Shown: positions 25,488-34,318 of the stretch, piece by piece
How the letters are laid out: the number at the start of each line of letters is the position of its first letter
Position numbering within the stretch: the stretch's first letter is position 1
The notes under the pieces: generated by a model
What the model was told of the DNA's origin: nothing
The model's input: only the letters and a program-made list of their open reading frames with translations
Database searches by the model: none
Made by a program: the position numbers and the translations under genes
Assembly: GCF_003269295.1 (NCBI RefSeq)
Contig: NZ_QLTT01000004.1
Coordinates: 721,642-785,641, forward strand
DNA from: Lentzea atacamensis
Lineage (GTDB): Bacteria > Actinomycetota > Actinomycetes > Mycobacteriales > Pseudonocardiaceae
Direction: 5' to 3'
Length of the DNA: 64,000 nt

Positions 25488-28082
25488 TCATCGGTTGGCG
25501 ACAGGTTCGAGCAGCAGGATCGAGGGCACCGGAAACCCTTGGCGCAGCAGGCCGTGGCCGATGCCGGCCAGGCCGGTGAGCAGGCCCGGTGACGGAACGC
25601 CGCCGGGGGTGGCGCAGCGGGCGCCGTGTTCGTCCAGTGCTCCCAGCAACAGCGCCGTGCGGCGGGTCGCGGCGCCGGGGTGGCGGGCGGAAAGCGCTTC
25701 GACGACGCCGAGTTCGCCGTGGCAGAGACTCATGTCCCGCAACGGCTCCCTGGACGCGAGCACGGTGCACAGGCGGTCGTCGTCGCTTGCCATGGCGGCG
25801 CCGGCCAGGCCGGAGCACCAGCCGGTGTCGGTGGGGTCGATGGCGTCGCTCTCCAGGAAGGTTTGTCCTGCCACATCAATTGACTCGTCACAAACCGTTG
25901 CCGCGTAACGCCGCAGAGCCCATCCGATTCCCGCATGGCCCCGGGCGAACCCATTCGCCCGGCAAATCGCGCCACGTAGAACCGATGCGTAGTGATCGGC
26001 CAGAGCCAGCGACTCGGGCGTGCCCACGGCGAGCATCGCCGCGAGGGATCCCGCGACACCGTCCACCACGCTGAACGACGAGTCCTCCAGCGGCATCAGC
26101 GACACCGCCGTCGAAAGCAGGCCGGGGTCGAGGCCGAGCAACGGCGTCAGGCGCGCCAGGCCGTAGCAGATCCCGCCCAGGCCGTGGAACCCGCCACCCA
26201 CCGCCGCGACCAGCCCGGGCGACGCGGCGAAGGAGGAGAGCAACGACCGCAACGGGCGGACGGCGTCCCGCGCGAAGTCGACGTACCGGGCGGCCCCGGT
26301 CAGCGCACCCAGTTCGGCGAGGAACAGTGCGACACCTGTGTAGCCGTTGGACAAACCAGCGCCGAGCGGTTGCACGGTCCAGTGCCGGTCGTCGACCAGC
26401 TCGAGCCCCAGCCAGTTCACCCGGTCCCGGCCCGTCACGGCGTGCGCGAGGATCTGGTCCGCGATCCCGCACGCGGCCACCAGCAGCCGCGCCGGATCGG
26501 GGTCCACCGCGGCGACGTGGCCGGGCAGGGCACCGCCGCTGTGATGGGACACCGGCCGCGGCCGGGACGCCAGCGACGCCGCGATCACCCACTGCTGGTC
26601 GTGCCGGTCGACCTCGCTCATCGCCGCGATCTTGCGTTCGACGGCGCGCAGCCCGGGCTCCGGCAGCATCCCCGGCAGCCGGAGCCCGGACGTGGTCCAC
26701 AGGTCTCGCGACGACGGCCGACACGTGAACAGTGGCACGTCACCGTGCCACAGGTCGGCGACCTCGAACGGAACCAGCCGGTCGAGCAACGGGTCGTCGA
26801 TGACCAGCACGCCGAACGCCAGATCGCGGTCCATCGCGTCGGCGAGCACGCTCGGATGGGTCGACTCGTCCAGCAACACGGCGTACTGACGGGTCGCACG
26901 CGCCACGAACCGCACCTCGTCGTCGGCACACGCGCGAACCAGCCGCAGCAGCTCGTCCCTGCCCGTCACGATCGCGTCGTAGCCCGCGCGGAACCCGGCC
27001 ATCAGCGAGTCCTGGTAGTCGGCTGGCTCGGCGGGCACACCACCCAGCACCGGCCGGTTCGACGCCCCTGACGACTCACGAGGACGCCGCACGAGCCGCA
27101 TCCGGTCCGTTCCGGCGTCGGCCCAGTCGACGACGTTCAACGGCGACAACACGCCGTGGTCGCCGCCCACACCGGACACGTCGGCGACGCCGTTGTCGCC
27201 CAGCAGCACGTGGGGGAGCAGCGCCGTGCGGTGCACGGACCTGGCCAGCGCCAGCGCGGCCGGATCGTCGGACGTCGCCGGTGTCGGGTGGAACAGCGTC
27301 TCGACGTCCACCAGCACCGGCTGGTCGCCACACGCGATGAGGTTCTCGTAGTGCATGTCCGTGCCGTCGACCGCGTAGAGCAGGGCCAGCAACGCCCCCA
27401 GTCGCCGGTAGAACTCCGCCACGCCGGCCACGTCCGCGCACGGTTCGCAACTCACGAACTCCAGCCACCCGTACCCGTCGCGGACGAGCAGCCGCGGCGA
27501 GCGGAAGCTGATTCCCGTTCGCGTGGAAAGCCAGTCGAGCTGGGCGGAGAAGTGCTCGTGCAACCCGACCGGGCGCGGCCGGTAGACCAGCCGGTCCCCG
27601 GACTCGAAGGTCAGCACCGCGACCGTGCGGCCCTGCTGGTGCGCGTCGCCCCGGTCCGTCTCGATCGACGCCAGCGTGCCGGGATCCCGCCCGCCGAAGA
27701 TCACCCGCACGATCTCCGGGCGATCACGGGTGAAGCGCGACGACAGCTCGTGATGGGCGGAAACGGCCTGTTCGCAGGCCTGCGCGAGCAACCGCGCCAG
27801 CACCGGGTACCTGGCGAACAACGCCGGCAGGTCCAAGGTCCGCGTGAAGGAGGTGAACCGCTGCGCGCCGGTGTCCCCGGCCAGGGTGCCACGTGCCTTG
27901 TGCAGCTCCAGCACCAGCGTGCGGGCCGCGATCGCCACCAGGCGGCGGCCGAGCTGCTCGGCGAACGAGGCGTCGAACGGCGGCGCGACCTCGGTGCGGG
28001 CGGCGTCGATCAGCGGGCGCAACGCGTGGGCGAAAGCCGCCGTCCAGCTCTCGCTGGTGCTGGTCTCCGCCGGTGAGGTCAC
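25488..28082 (-). CDS. lanM: LanM-type bifunctional lanthipeptide synthetase
   Basis: 864 residues from GTG 28082 (VTSPAETSTSES), with GAGG 8 nt upstream; GTG 28115 is an alternative. The N-terminal dehydratase (DUF4135) shows LLVRDGYGWLEFVSCEPC, DGTDMHYENLIACGDQPVLV and DVETLFHP, the kinase-like site that phosphorylates Ser/Thr. The C-terminal LanC-like cyclase shows GLSNGYTGVALFLAELG, RGHAGIGWALRRY, and the zinc ligands in TGWCSGLAG and MSLCHGELG. All core residues seem present; total length is a little short for LanM (about 900-1050 usual). No LanT/C39 transporter or protease lies nearby. Confidence 0.93.
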   Translation of the reverse strand: MTSPAETSTSESWTAAFAHALRPLIDAARTEVAPPFDASFAEQLGRRLVAIAARTLVLELHKARGTLAGDTGAQRFTSFTRTLDLPALFARYPVLARLLAQACEQAVSAHHELSSRFTRDRPEIVRVIFGGRDPGTLASIETDRGDAHQQGRTVAVLTFESGDRLVYRPRPVGLHEHFSAQLDWLSTRTGISFRSPRLLVRDGYGWLEFVSCEPCADVAGVAEFYRRLGALLALLYAVDGTDMHYENLIACGDQPVLVDVETLFHPTPATSDDPAALALARSVHRTALLPHVLLGDNGVADVSGVGGDHGVLSPLNVVDWADAGTDRMRLVRRPRESSGASNRPVLGGVPAEPADYQDSLMAGFRAGYDAIVTGRDELLRLVRACADDEVRFVARATRQYAVLLDESTHPSVLADAMDRDLAFGVLVIDDPLLDRLVPFEVADLWHGDVPLFTCRPSSRDLWTTSGLRLPGMLPEPGLRAVERKIAAMSEVDRHDQQWVIAASLASRPRPVSHHSGGALPGHVAAVDPDPARLLVAACGIADQILAHAVTGRDRVNWLGLELVDDRHWTVQPLGAGLSNGYTGVALFLAELGALTGAARYVDFARDAVRPLRSLLSSFAASPGLVAAVGGGFHGLGGICYGLARLTPLLGLDPGLLSTAVSLMPLEDSSFSVVDGVAGSLAAMLAVGTPESLALADHYASVLRGAICRANGFARGHAGIGWALRRYAATVCDESIDVAGQTFLESDAIDPTDTGWCSGLAGAAMASDDDRLCTVLASREPLRDMSLCHGELGVVEALSARHPGAATRRTALLLGALDEHGARCATPGGVPSPGLLTGLAGIGHGLLRQGFPVPSILLLEPVANR

Positions 28083-28116
28083 CGGCAGAACCTCGCACGC
28101 GCGTGCGGAGAGCACA

Positions 28117-28184
28117 TGGGGGCCGAGCCCCCAGATTCTGCGCTGGACTCCGGCGGGACCTGAATATGGGGGACCGCACCCCAT
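28117..28184. promoter_or_regulatory. Repeated ATGGGG elements in the lanM/XRE divergent gap
   Basis: The gap between the two starts holds TGGGGGC-CGA-GCCCCCA (28117-28133) and ATGGGG (28166-28171) facing CCCCAT (28179-28184). Three ATGGGG motifs in both orientations within 70 bp would suit binding of the divergent XRE-type regulator. Tentative. Confidence 0.4.
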
Positions 28185-28236
28185 GTTCCGCCGCTCCACC
28201 CGCCTCCAGACTCGGGGACCGAGGGAGGGATCGGGC

Positions 28237-29292
28237 ATGAGGGAGTTCGGGGAACTACTGCGCACGCACCGCATCCGGGCCGGGCTCACCCAGCAGCAGC
28301 TGGCCGACTTCGCGATGGTGAGCGTGCGGGCCATCCGCGACCTGGAGTGCGGCCGCACGAGGTCACCGCGCGCCGAGACGGTGCGCCTGCTCGCGGACGG
28401 GCTCCGGCTGGACGACGACAGCCGCGCGAACCTGCGGGAAGCCGGTGGCCGGCCGGCGGGACCGGTGTCGGTGGCGCCGCCCGCGCCGTCGTCGGCGATC
28501 GTGGGCCGCGAGGCGGAGCAGGCCGCGCTGCTCGACCTGTTCGCCGACGGAGGGCGCCTGGTCACGATCACGGGTGTCAGCGGGGTCGGCAAGACGCGGC
28601 TAGCGCTGGAGGTGGTGGGTGCGCTGCACTTCCGGCTCGGCTGGTCGGTGGCCTGGCTGCCGTCCTCGCGCACACCGCAGATCGACGACGGCCAGGACAC
28701 CGTGCTCGTCACCGACCACCTCCCCGACACGGCGTTGCTGGACCGCCACCCGAGGCTGCGGGTCATCGTCACCTCGCTGGCACCGGCCGGGATCGTGGGT
28801 GAGCACGTCTTCCCGCTGGCGCCACTGGCCGACGAGGCCGCGGTGCGGCTGCTGGTGATGAACGTGCGGCGGGTGCGGCCGGGGTTCCGGCAGGAGGCCG
28901 GGAACTCCGCGGCGCTGATGGGCCTCGTGCGGGAGCTCGACGGGTTGCCGTCCGCGCTGGAGTTCGCCGCCGGGTGGTTCATGGTCTACTCGCCGCAGCA
29001 CCTGCTGGAGCGGCTGCGCACCAACCCGCTCGACCCGACCTCCGCACACCTGCGCGACTCGCTGCGGCTGTCCCTGTCCACATTGGACGAGGAGGAACGC
29101 GCCGCGCTGACGCGGATGGCCGGCCGGGGTGAAGGGCAGGACGACCACGTCACGCGCGCGTTGAGCGTGCGTGGACTGGTTCGCCGCGCCGGACGCCGGT
29201 ACGAGGTGCTCAACCTCGTGCGCGCGGCGGTGCTGGAACCGGTGTCAGGGCCACATTCCGCGGGGGGTGTGGCCCTGACCTGGCCTTGTTAG
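28237..29292 (+). CDS. XRE-family HTH regulator with ATPase domain
   Basis: 351 residues from ATG 28237 with GAGGGAGGGA upstream. HTH: FGELLRTHRIRAGLTQQQLA, SVRAIRDLECGRTRSPRAETV (about 3-60). ATPase: VGREAEQAALLDLF, Walker A TGVSGVGKTRLAL, then VLVTDHLPDTALLDRHPRL and VIVTSLAP, as in STAND/BTAD-like regulators. The usual long TPR tail is absent. Position divergent from lanM makes it a likely local regulator. The last codons run through an inverted repeat (29244-29279) and the stop overlaps the sodC-like stop. Confidence 0.88.
   Translation: MREFGELLRTHRIRAGLTQQQLADFAMVSVRAIRDLECGRTRSPRAETVRLLADGLRLDDDSRANLREAGGRPAGPVSVAPPAPSSAIVGREAEQAALLDLFADGGRLVTITGVSGVGKTRLALEVVGALHFRLGWSVAWLPSSRTPQIDDGQDTVLVTDHLPDTALLDRHPRLRVIVTSLAPAGIVGEHVFPLAPLADEAAVRLLVMNVRRVRPGFRQEAGNSAALMGLVRELDGLPSALEFAAGWFMVYSPQHLLERLRTNPLDPTSAHLRDSLRLSLSTLDEEERAALTRMAGRGEGQDDHVTRALSVRGLVRRAGRRYEVLNLVRAAVLEPVSGPHSAGGVALTWPC
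29244..29279. terminator. 12-bp inverted repeat inside the 3' end of the XRE gene
   Basis: GTCAGGGCCACA (29244-29255) and exact complement (29268-29279), 12-nt loop, 13 bp before the convergent stop codons. Bidirectional terminator placed inside coding sequence. Confidence 0.75.
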
Positions 29293-29861
29293 AACTGCGC
29301 CGTGAGGCACGCGAGGCGGTCGCCGGCGGTGCCCGCCTTGCCGTGCTCCGTGCTGGAGTGCGTGGCGTGGATGATGACGGCGTTCGCCTCGCCCTTGCGG
29401 AACTCCCAGTTCACCGTGGCCGTGGCGGTCGCGGCACCCCGCGCGTCGGTGGTGAAGTCGAGCCAGATCTCGTTCTGCGCGTTGGCGTACTTGGGATCCA
29501 CGCTCGGCGTGACCGGGTCCTTCTCGTTCTGGTAGTGCGGACCGGAGTCGGCGGGCTTGGCGCCGCACGGCTTGGTGTGCACGTGCGAGCCGTACTTCGT
29601 GCCCGGCTGCAGGCCGGACACCTTCAGCTCGACCGTCGTCCGTCCACCCGCGACGGAAGAGCCGGTGGAGAGCTTGGCGCCCAACGGGATCCGCTTGACG
29701 TCGTAGGTGATTCCCTTCGGCTGGTCACCGGACGCGGCCGGGCCGGCGACCTCGGTCTCGGCCACCGGCTTGACGGCGGGAGCGGCGGGGGTCTCGCCGG
29801 AACAGGCGGTCGCACCGGTGAGCAGGGCGGCACCCACGAGGGCCGCGACGGTCGTGCGCAT
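29289..29861 (-). CDS. sodC: Cu/Zn superoxide dismutase-like lipoprotein
   Basis: 190 residues from ATG 29861 with AAGGAGAACC upstream. Lipoprotein signal MRTTVAALVGAALLTGATAC (Cys20). Metal-site motifs: GSHVHTKPCG (two Cu His plus disulfide Cys), GPHYQNE (bridging His), IIHATHSSTEHGKAGTAGDRLAC (last Cu His and partner Cys). Would dismutate superoxide on the outer face of the membrane. Length is typical for actinobacterial SodC. Confidence 0.9.
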   Translation of the reverse strand: MRTTVAALVGAALLTGATACSGETPAAPAVKPVAETEVAGPAASGDQPKGITYDVKRIPLGAKLSTGSSVAGGRTTVELKVSGLQPGTKYGSHVHTKPCGAKPADSGPHYQNEKDPVTPSVDPKYANAQNEIWLDFTTDARGAATATATVNWEFRKGEANAVIIHATHSSTEHGKAGTAGDRLACLTAQF

Positions 29862-29874
29862 GGTTCTCCTTGTG

Positions 29875-32268
29875 TCAGCTGCGTTCCAGGTTCCCACCCC
29901 CACCACGTCCACCATCGGGTGACCGGTTCAGATCAATCGAGACGAGGTCGCGGAACGCGTCTTGATAGGCCGCGCACAGGTGATAGCCGCCGTGAGTCTC
30001 CACTTTGTCCGGAGACCCGTTCGTCTCGCTCGCGCGGCGGTCGAGCGGGTTGGACTCCCAGCCGTGCACCGGGAAACCGAGGTAGTCGGTGCGGCGCCAC
30101 AGGTTGATCCAGCTCGCGCCGAGGAGCGCGCTCAGCCCGCGATCCGGTGTGGCACCGGGACTCCGCCGCCACGGGTCGCGCGAGAACATCGCGCCCGCAC
30201 GCACTTCCGGTGTGCCGAGCACGGCCGGGCCGAGCAGCTCGGGGAAGATCCGCCCGAAGTACGGCCGCAGCTGCACGCCGTAGGTCAGCAGCTGCGTGCG
30301 TTCGAGGTACCCCTCCGGCAACGCGTACAGCGCCGCGACCGCCAGCACGGCGCCCAGGCTGTGCGCGGACAGCACCACCCGGTTGTCCGGCGACTCGTCC
30401 AGGAACTCGCGGGTCCGGTCGGCGATCTCCGGCACCGCGCGTTCCGCGTAGCAGGGCGGCGCGAACGGATGCGCGGTGCGCGGCAGGAAGCACATCAGGT
30501 CCCACAGCAGGCCGAGCGGGCGCCGGTTGGTCAGCATGCCGGCGCCGACGAACGAGCCGATCACCGCGACTCCGGCGAGCCCGGTGACCCAGTCGCCCTT
30601 GCCCACCATCCACGTGACGCCCCACCACCCCGTCCAGGACGGCGAGGCGAACGTCAGGTAGCACGTGAGGACCAACGCGAGCACACCGAGCGTCGACAGC
30701 ACACCGACGACGTTCTCGGCCCGGTGCGTGACGGCGACGACGTGCCGCACCCGCACGACGAGCACCTCGGCCTCGTCGTCGAGCAGGGCGGGCTTGGTCA
30801 GCCGCGACAACAACGCCAGCGCCTGCGCGATCACCAGCAGCACCAGCGGAACCAGTGCCACCGCGAAGGCCGCGCTGAACCACGAGTAGAACGACGGAAC
30901 CCGCAGTCCCGTCCCCACCCAGCCGCGGAACGTCAGCACCAGCACCGCCGCCAGCATCACCGACGTGGTCAGCGACAACCCCAGCAGCACGCCGGGTCCG
31001 GCGCCGCGCCAGGCCTGCCACTCGTCGCCGGACCGCGGCCGCGCCCGCCACGCGAGCACCCCGCCGGCCACCACGGCGCCGATCCAGGCGAGCGGGAACC
31101 AGTAAGTGGCAACCATGAACGCCACGAACAGCACGAGCAGCGCCAACGGGCCCTTGGCGTCGTTGCGCCGCCACGACCACGCCGCCAGCACCGAGCCGAG
31201 CAGCGCCACCGTGACGACCGGCGGTCCCCACGAGGCCAGCCAGAGCGGCCCTTCGAAAACGGGTGCGAACCCGTAGAGCCCGAACCCGTGCACCACCAGG
31301 ACGAGCACGGCCGCGACCACCAGCAGCCACGACCACAGGCCGCCCTTCTCGGTCGACGGCACGTCCGGGCAGTCCGTCGCCGTCACGACCACCCGGCCCA
31401 CGACCACCGCCAGCAGACCGGCCGCGAACACGGTGAGCACCAGGAAGAACGCGTGCTGTAGTTGCTGGGCGCTCGTCACCAGCGTGACCACGCAACACCC
31501 GGCCGCGAGGTGCAGCCGGGTGAGCCGGCGGATCCGCGGGCTGCCCTCCCACATCGACGACCGGCTGAGCATCACGCCCGGCCGCCGCACCGGCGTGCGC
31601 CGCATCGTCGCCATCTCGTACCTGCTGCGGGACAATGAGGTCAGCGCCAGCAGGCCGAAGAGCAGCAACATCGGCACGGCCGACGCGGCGAGCACCCTGA
31701 CGTGCCGCGCGGGATCGCCGAGCAGGTCCATGAACTCCGGCAGCCGCTTGCAGGTGGTGCCCGGCAACGAGCACTGGATCGCGTACACGTCGATCGCGAC
31801 CTCGCACACCGCGAGCACCAGCAGCACCGTGAGCCCGAGCCCGAACAGCCGCGTGCTGGCGGCACCGCGCCCGGCGTTCCACCACACCATCCGCCTGGTC
31901 GCCGGCATCGAGTCGTCGGGAAGTTTGCGGGACCAGTAGGCGACGTTCGCGAGCCCGAACGGCAGCAGCAACGCCCATCCGATGCGCCCCAACGCGTTCG
32001 CGAGCACGGACGGCACCCCGCTGCCCGGCACGCCCGGGCTGCTGCGCGCCATGCCGCCCCACGAGTACGCCTCGCGACGCACGCCGCCGGGCACCCGTCC
32101 GGCGTGCACCGGTGGCAGTTCGGCGACCTTGTCCGGCTTCGGCCGCCAGAAGCTGCCGAACCGATCTCCCCGGAACTGTTCGACGGCGTGGTCGGGAAGG
32201 GCCAGCATCGCGTCCGGGGGCGTGTTGTTGACCCCGTGGATGCGCAGTTCGAGGGTGCGTGGACTCAT
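29875..32268 (-). CDS. Large polytopic membrane protein with alpha/beta-hydrolase-like C-terminus
   Basis: 797 residues. Starts with SPRTLELRIHGVNNTPPDA, a strand-loop usually seen at the start of lipase/esterase-like domains, then about ten TM helices between residues 95 and 560, and a C-terminal part with RVVLSAHSLGAVLAVAALYAL (A-H-S-L-G nucleophile elbow) and later THGGYHLCAAYQ. The hydrolase fold thus appears split around the membrane block. No enzyme activity is known to me for this architecture. RBS AGGGAGG before ATG 32268. Ends 13 bp before the sodC-like start, so the two may be co-transcribed. Confidence 0.75.
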   Translation of the reverse strand: MSPRTLELRIHGVNNTPPDAMLALPDHAVEQFRGDRFGSFWRPKPDKVAELPPVHAGRVPGGVRREAYSWGGMARSSPGVPGSGVPSVLANALGRIGWALLLPFGLANVAYWSRKLPDDSMPATRRMVWWNAGRGAASTRLFGLGLTVLLVLAVCEVAIDVYAIQCSLPGTTCKRLPEFMDLLGDPARHVRVLAASAVPMLLLFGLLALTSLSRSRYEMATMRRTPVRRPGVMLSRSSMWEGSPRIRRLTRLHLAAGCCVVTLVTSAQQLQHAFFLVLTVFAAGLLAVVVGRVVVTATDCPDVPSTEKGGLWSWLLVVAAVLVLVVHGFGLYGFAPVFEGPLWLASWGPPVVTVALLGSVLAAWSWRRNDAKGPLALLVLFVAFMVATYWFPLAWIGAVVAGGVLAWRARPRSGDEWQAWRGAGPGVLLGLSLTTSVMLAAVLVLTFRGWVGTGLRVPSFYSWFSAAFAVALVPLVLLVIAQALALLSRLTKPALLDDEAEVLVVRVRHVVAVTHRAENVVGVLSTLGVLALVLTCYLTFASPSWTGWWGVTWMVGKGDWVTGLAGVAVIGSFVGAGMLTNRRPLGLLWDLMCFLPRTAHPFAPPCYAERAVPEIADRTREFLDESPDNRVVLSAHSLGAVLAVAALYALPEGYLERTQLLTYGVQLRPYFGRIFPELLGPAVLGTPEVRAGAMFSRDPWRRSPGATPDRGLSALLGASWINLWRRTDYLGFPVHGWESNPLDRRASETNGSPDKVETHGGYHLCAAYQDAFRDLVSIDLNRSPDGGRGGGGNLERS

Positions 32269-32386
32269 CGCCGGCCTCCCTTTACTCCGGTTGTCGTCCT
32301 GTCAGCTGCTCCGGTTAGCGGCCGAACGGGTGAAAAAGGTGTATCCAGGCGCCCTGGAAAGCCTCTACTTGGCAAGGAGGCGCACC

Positions 32387-34264
32387 ATGACCACAACCGC
32401 TCACCCGAACGTCGCAAACTCCGTCGGACTCGCCGAGTTCCTGGCCACCGCGGGCAGTCTCACCCTGGCGCAGCGCAAGCTCATCGTCGACCAGGCGCTG
32501 ATCCTGCTGGAACAGAACTACGCGCACCTGCCGTTGAAAGTCGCCATGCACGCGGTGAACCCCGTGCAAAGACTCAGGGTCCTGAGAGCCAGACTCGAAC
32601 GGCAGACCGACGCCACGGCGGAGCCCGAGTGGCAGTTCCACCGCGAGCTGTCGAGCACCTTCCACTCGGTGCGCGACCTGCACACGAACTACCTCTTGCC
32701 CGCGCCGTTCGCGGGCAAGATCGCCTTCCTGCCGTTCCAGCTGGAGCGCTGCTTCGACGCGGACGGCACCGAGCAGTACCTCGTCGCCCGCACGGTCGCC
32801 GGTTTCGACGGTATCGCGGTGGGCGCCGAGGTCACGCACTGGAACGGCACGCCGATCTCTCGCGCGGTCGCGTTGAACGGCGCGATCTTCGCGGGCAGCA
32901 ACACCGCGGCGAACCTCGCCCGCGGCCTGGAGTCGCTCACGTTGCGCCCCTTGGTGATCCAGCTCCCGCCCGACGAGGACTGGGTCGTCGTGACGTATCG
33001 CAACGAGAACGGCGCGTCCGAGGACATCCGCGTCGACTGGCAGGTGACCGACAACCTGCCCCCGATGACCGACACCGACTCGCTGTCACCGGCCGCGTCC
33101 GCGCAGGGCGTCGACCTGGACTCCGACGAGAAGGCCCGCGCGAAGAAGTTGTTGCACGCCCCCAAGGTCGTGCAGGCCGAGGCCGTCGGTGGTGCCGTCG
33201 CGATGTCCTCGCAGGACGTCCCCACGACCATGCCCGGCGTGTTCCGCGCCCGCCCGGTCACCACGCCGTCCGGCGAGTTCGGCCACCTGCGGATCTTCAC
33301 GTTCAGCGTCGACGACCCGGACGCGTTCCTCAAGGAGTTCGTGCGGCTCGCGGCTTTGCTGCCGCAGAACGGGCTCATCGTCGACGTGCGCGACAACGGA
33401 GGCGGCCACATCTTCGCCTCGGAGTTCCTGCTGCAGACGATGACGCCGCGGCGCATCGAGCCGGAACCGGTGCAGTTCCTGAGCACGCCGCTGAACCTGC
33501 GGATCTGCCGCCGCCACGCGGACGACCCGACCGGCCAGATCGACCTCGGCCCGTGGTTCCCATCGCTGGACTCGTCGACCGAGACCGGGCAGGCGTTCTC
33601 CTGCGCCCACACCATCACGCCGGTCGCCGGCGCGAACGCCGTGGGCCAGACCTACCACGGCCCGGTGGTGCTGATCACCGACGCGCGGTGCTACTCCGCG
33701 ACCGACATCTTCGCCGCGGGCTGGGCCGACCACGACCTCGGCCCGATCCTCGGCGTGGACGACAACACCGGTGCGGGCGGCGCGAACGTGTGGACGCACG
33801 GACTGCTGATGACGCTGCTGAAGATCCCGGCGCCGGGCGACACCGAGTCGCCGTACAAGTCATTGCCCAACAAGGCGAACATGCGCGTCTCGATCCGCCG
33901 CACGTTGCGCGTGGGCAAGCTCGCCGGCACGCCGGTGGAGGACCTCGGCGTGCGGCCGACGCACCAGCACAGGGTGACGCGGGCGGATCTGTTGCAGGGC
34001 AACGTCGATCTGCTGGCGAAGGCGGGCTCGCTGCTCGCCGCGCTGCCGGTGCGGCGGCTGGGAGTGGCGGTCGCGGGGACGACCGTCTCGCTGGACACCG
34101 TGAACCTCGACCGGGTGGACATCTACGTCGACGGCCGCCCGGCCACCTCGCTGGACGTGACCGACGGCGCGCACACCGCGACGTTGAGCGCGACCGGGAA
34201 CGAGGTGCGGGTCGAGGGCTTCGCGGACGGGCAGCTGGTGGCCGCGCGCAAGGTCACCGGTTGA
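32387..34264 (+). CDS. S41-family (C-terminal processing protease-like) peptidase
   Basis: 625 residues from ATG 32387, with AAGGAGG directly upstream; the open frame before it is antisense to the membrane protein. A PDZ-like piece (GFDGIAVGAEVTHWNGTPI) precedes the S41 core: GHLRIFTFSVDD, LIVDVRDNGGGHIFASEFLL and ITDARCYSATDIFAAGW, with Ser437 the likely nucleophile. No signal peptide or TM segment is visible, unusual for S41 enzymes, so it may act in the cytosol or leave by another route. A C-terminal beta-rich piece (RVDIYVDGRPATSLDVTDGAH) follows. Ends at hairpin 34268-34310. Confidence 0.85.
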   Translation: MTTTAHPNVANSVGLAEFLATAGSLTLAQRKLIVDQALILLEQNYAHLPLKVAMHAVNPVQRLRVLRARLERQTDATAEPEWQFHRELSSTFHSVRDLHTNYLLPAPFAGKIAFLPFQLERCFDADGTEQYLVARTVAGFDGIAVGAEVTHWNGTPISRAVALNGAIFAGSNTAANLARGLESLTLRPLVIQLPPDEDWVVVTYRNENGASEDIRVDWQVTDNLPPMTDTDSLSPAASAQGVDLDSDEKARAKKLLHAPKVVQAEAVGGAVAMSSQDVPTTMPGVFRARPVTTPSGEFGHLRIFTFSVDDPDAFLKEFVRLAALLPQNGLIVDVRDNGGGHIFASEFLLQTMTPRRIEPEPVQFLSTPLNLRICRRHADDPTGQIDLGPWFPSLDSSTETGQAFSCAHTITPVAGANAVGQTYHGPVVLITDARCYSATDIFAAGWADHDLGPILGVDDNTGAGGANVWTHGLLMTLLKIPAPGDTESPYKSLPNKANMRVSIRRTLRVGKLAGTPVEDLGVRPTHQHRVTRADLLQGNVDLLAKAGSLLAALPVRRLGVAVAGTTVSLDTVNLDRVDIYVDGRPATSLDVTDGAHTATLSATGNEVRVEGFADGQLVAARKVTG

Positions 34265-34267
34265 AAA

Positions 34268-34310
34268 GAGCGGGCGCTGCCGGTGACTCCACGACCGGCA
34301 GCGCCCGCTC
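34268..34310. terminator. Perfect 17-bp stem-loop, bidirectional
   Basis: GAGCGGGCGCTGCCGGT (34268-34284) and exact complement (34294-34310), 9-nt loop, between the convergent S41 and secreted-protein stops. Confidence 0.9.
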
Positions 34311-34318
34311 CTGTGGTG

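Noticed and set aside
28083..28236. Possible Cys-containing precursor peptide upstream of lanM
   Set aside because: The minus-strand frame there (with a MGCGPP stretch) is simply an in-frame extension of lanM with no stop before it and no good RBS.
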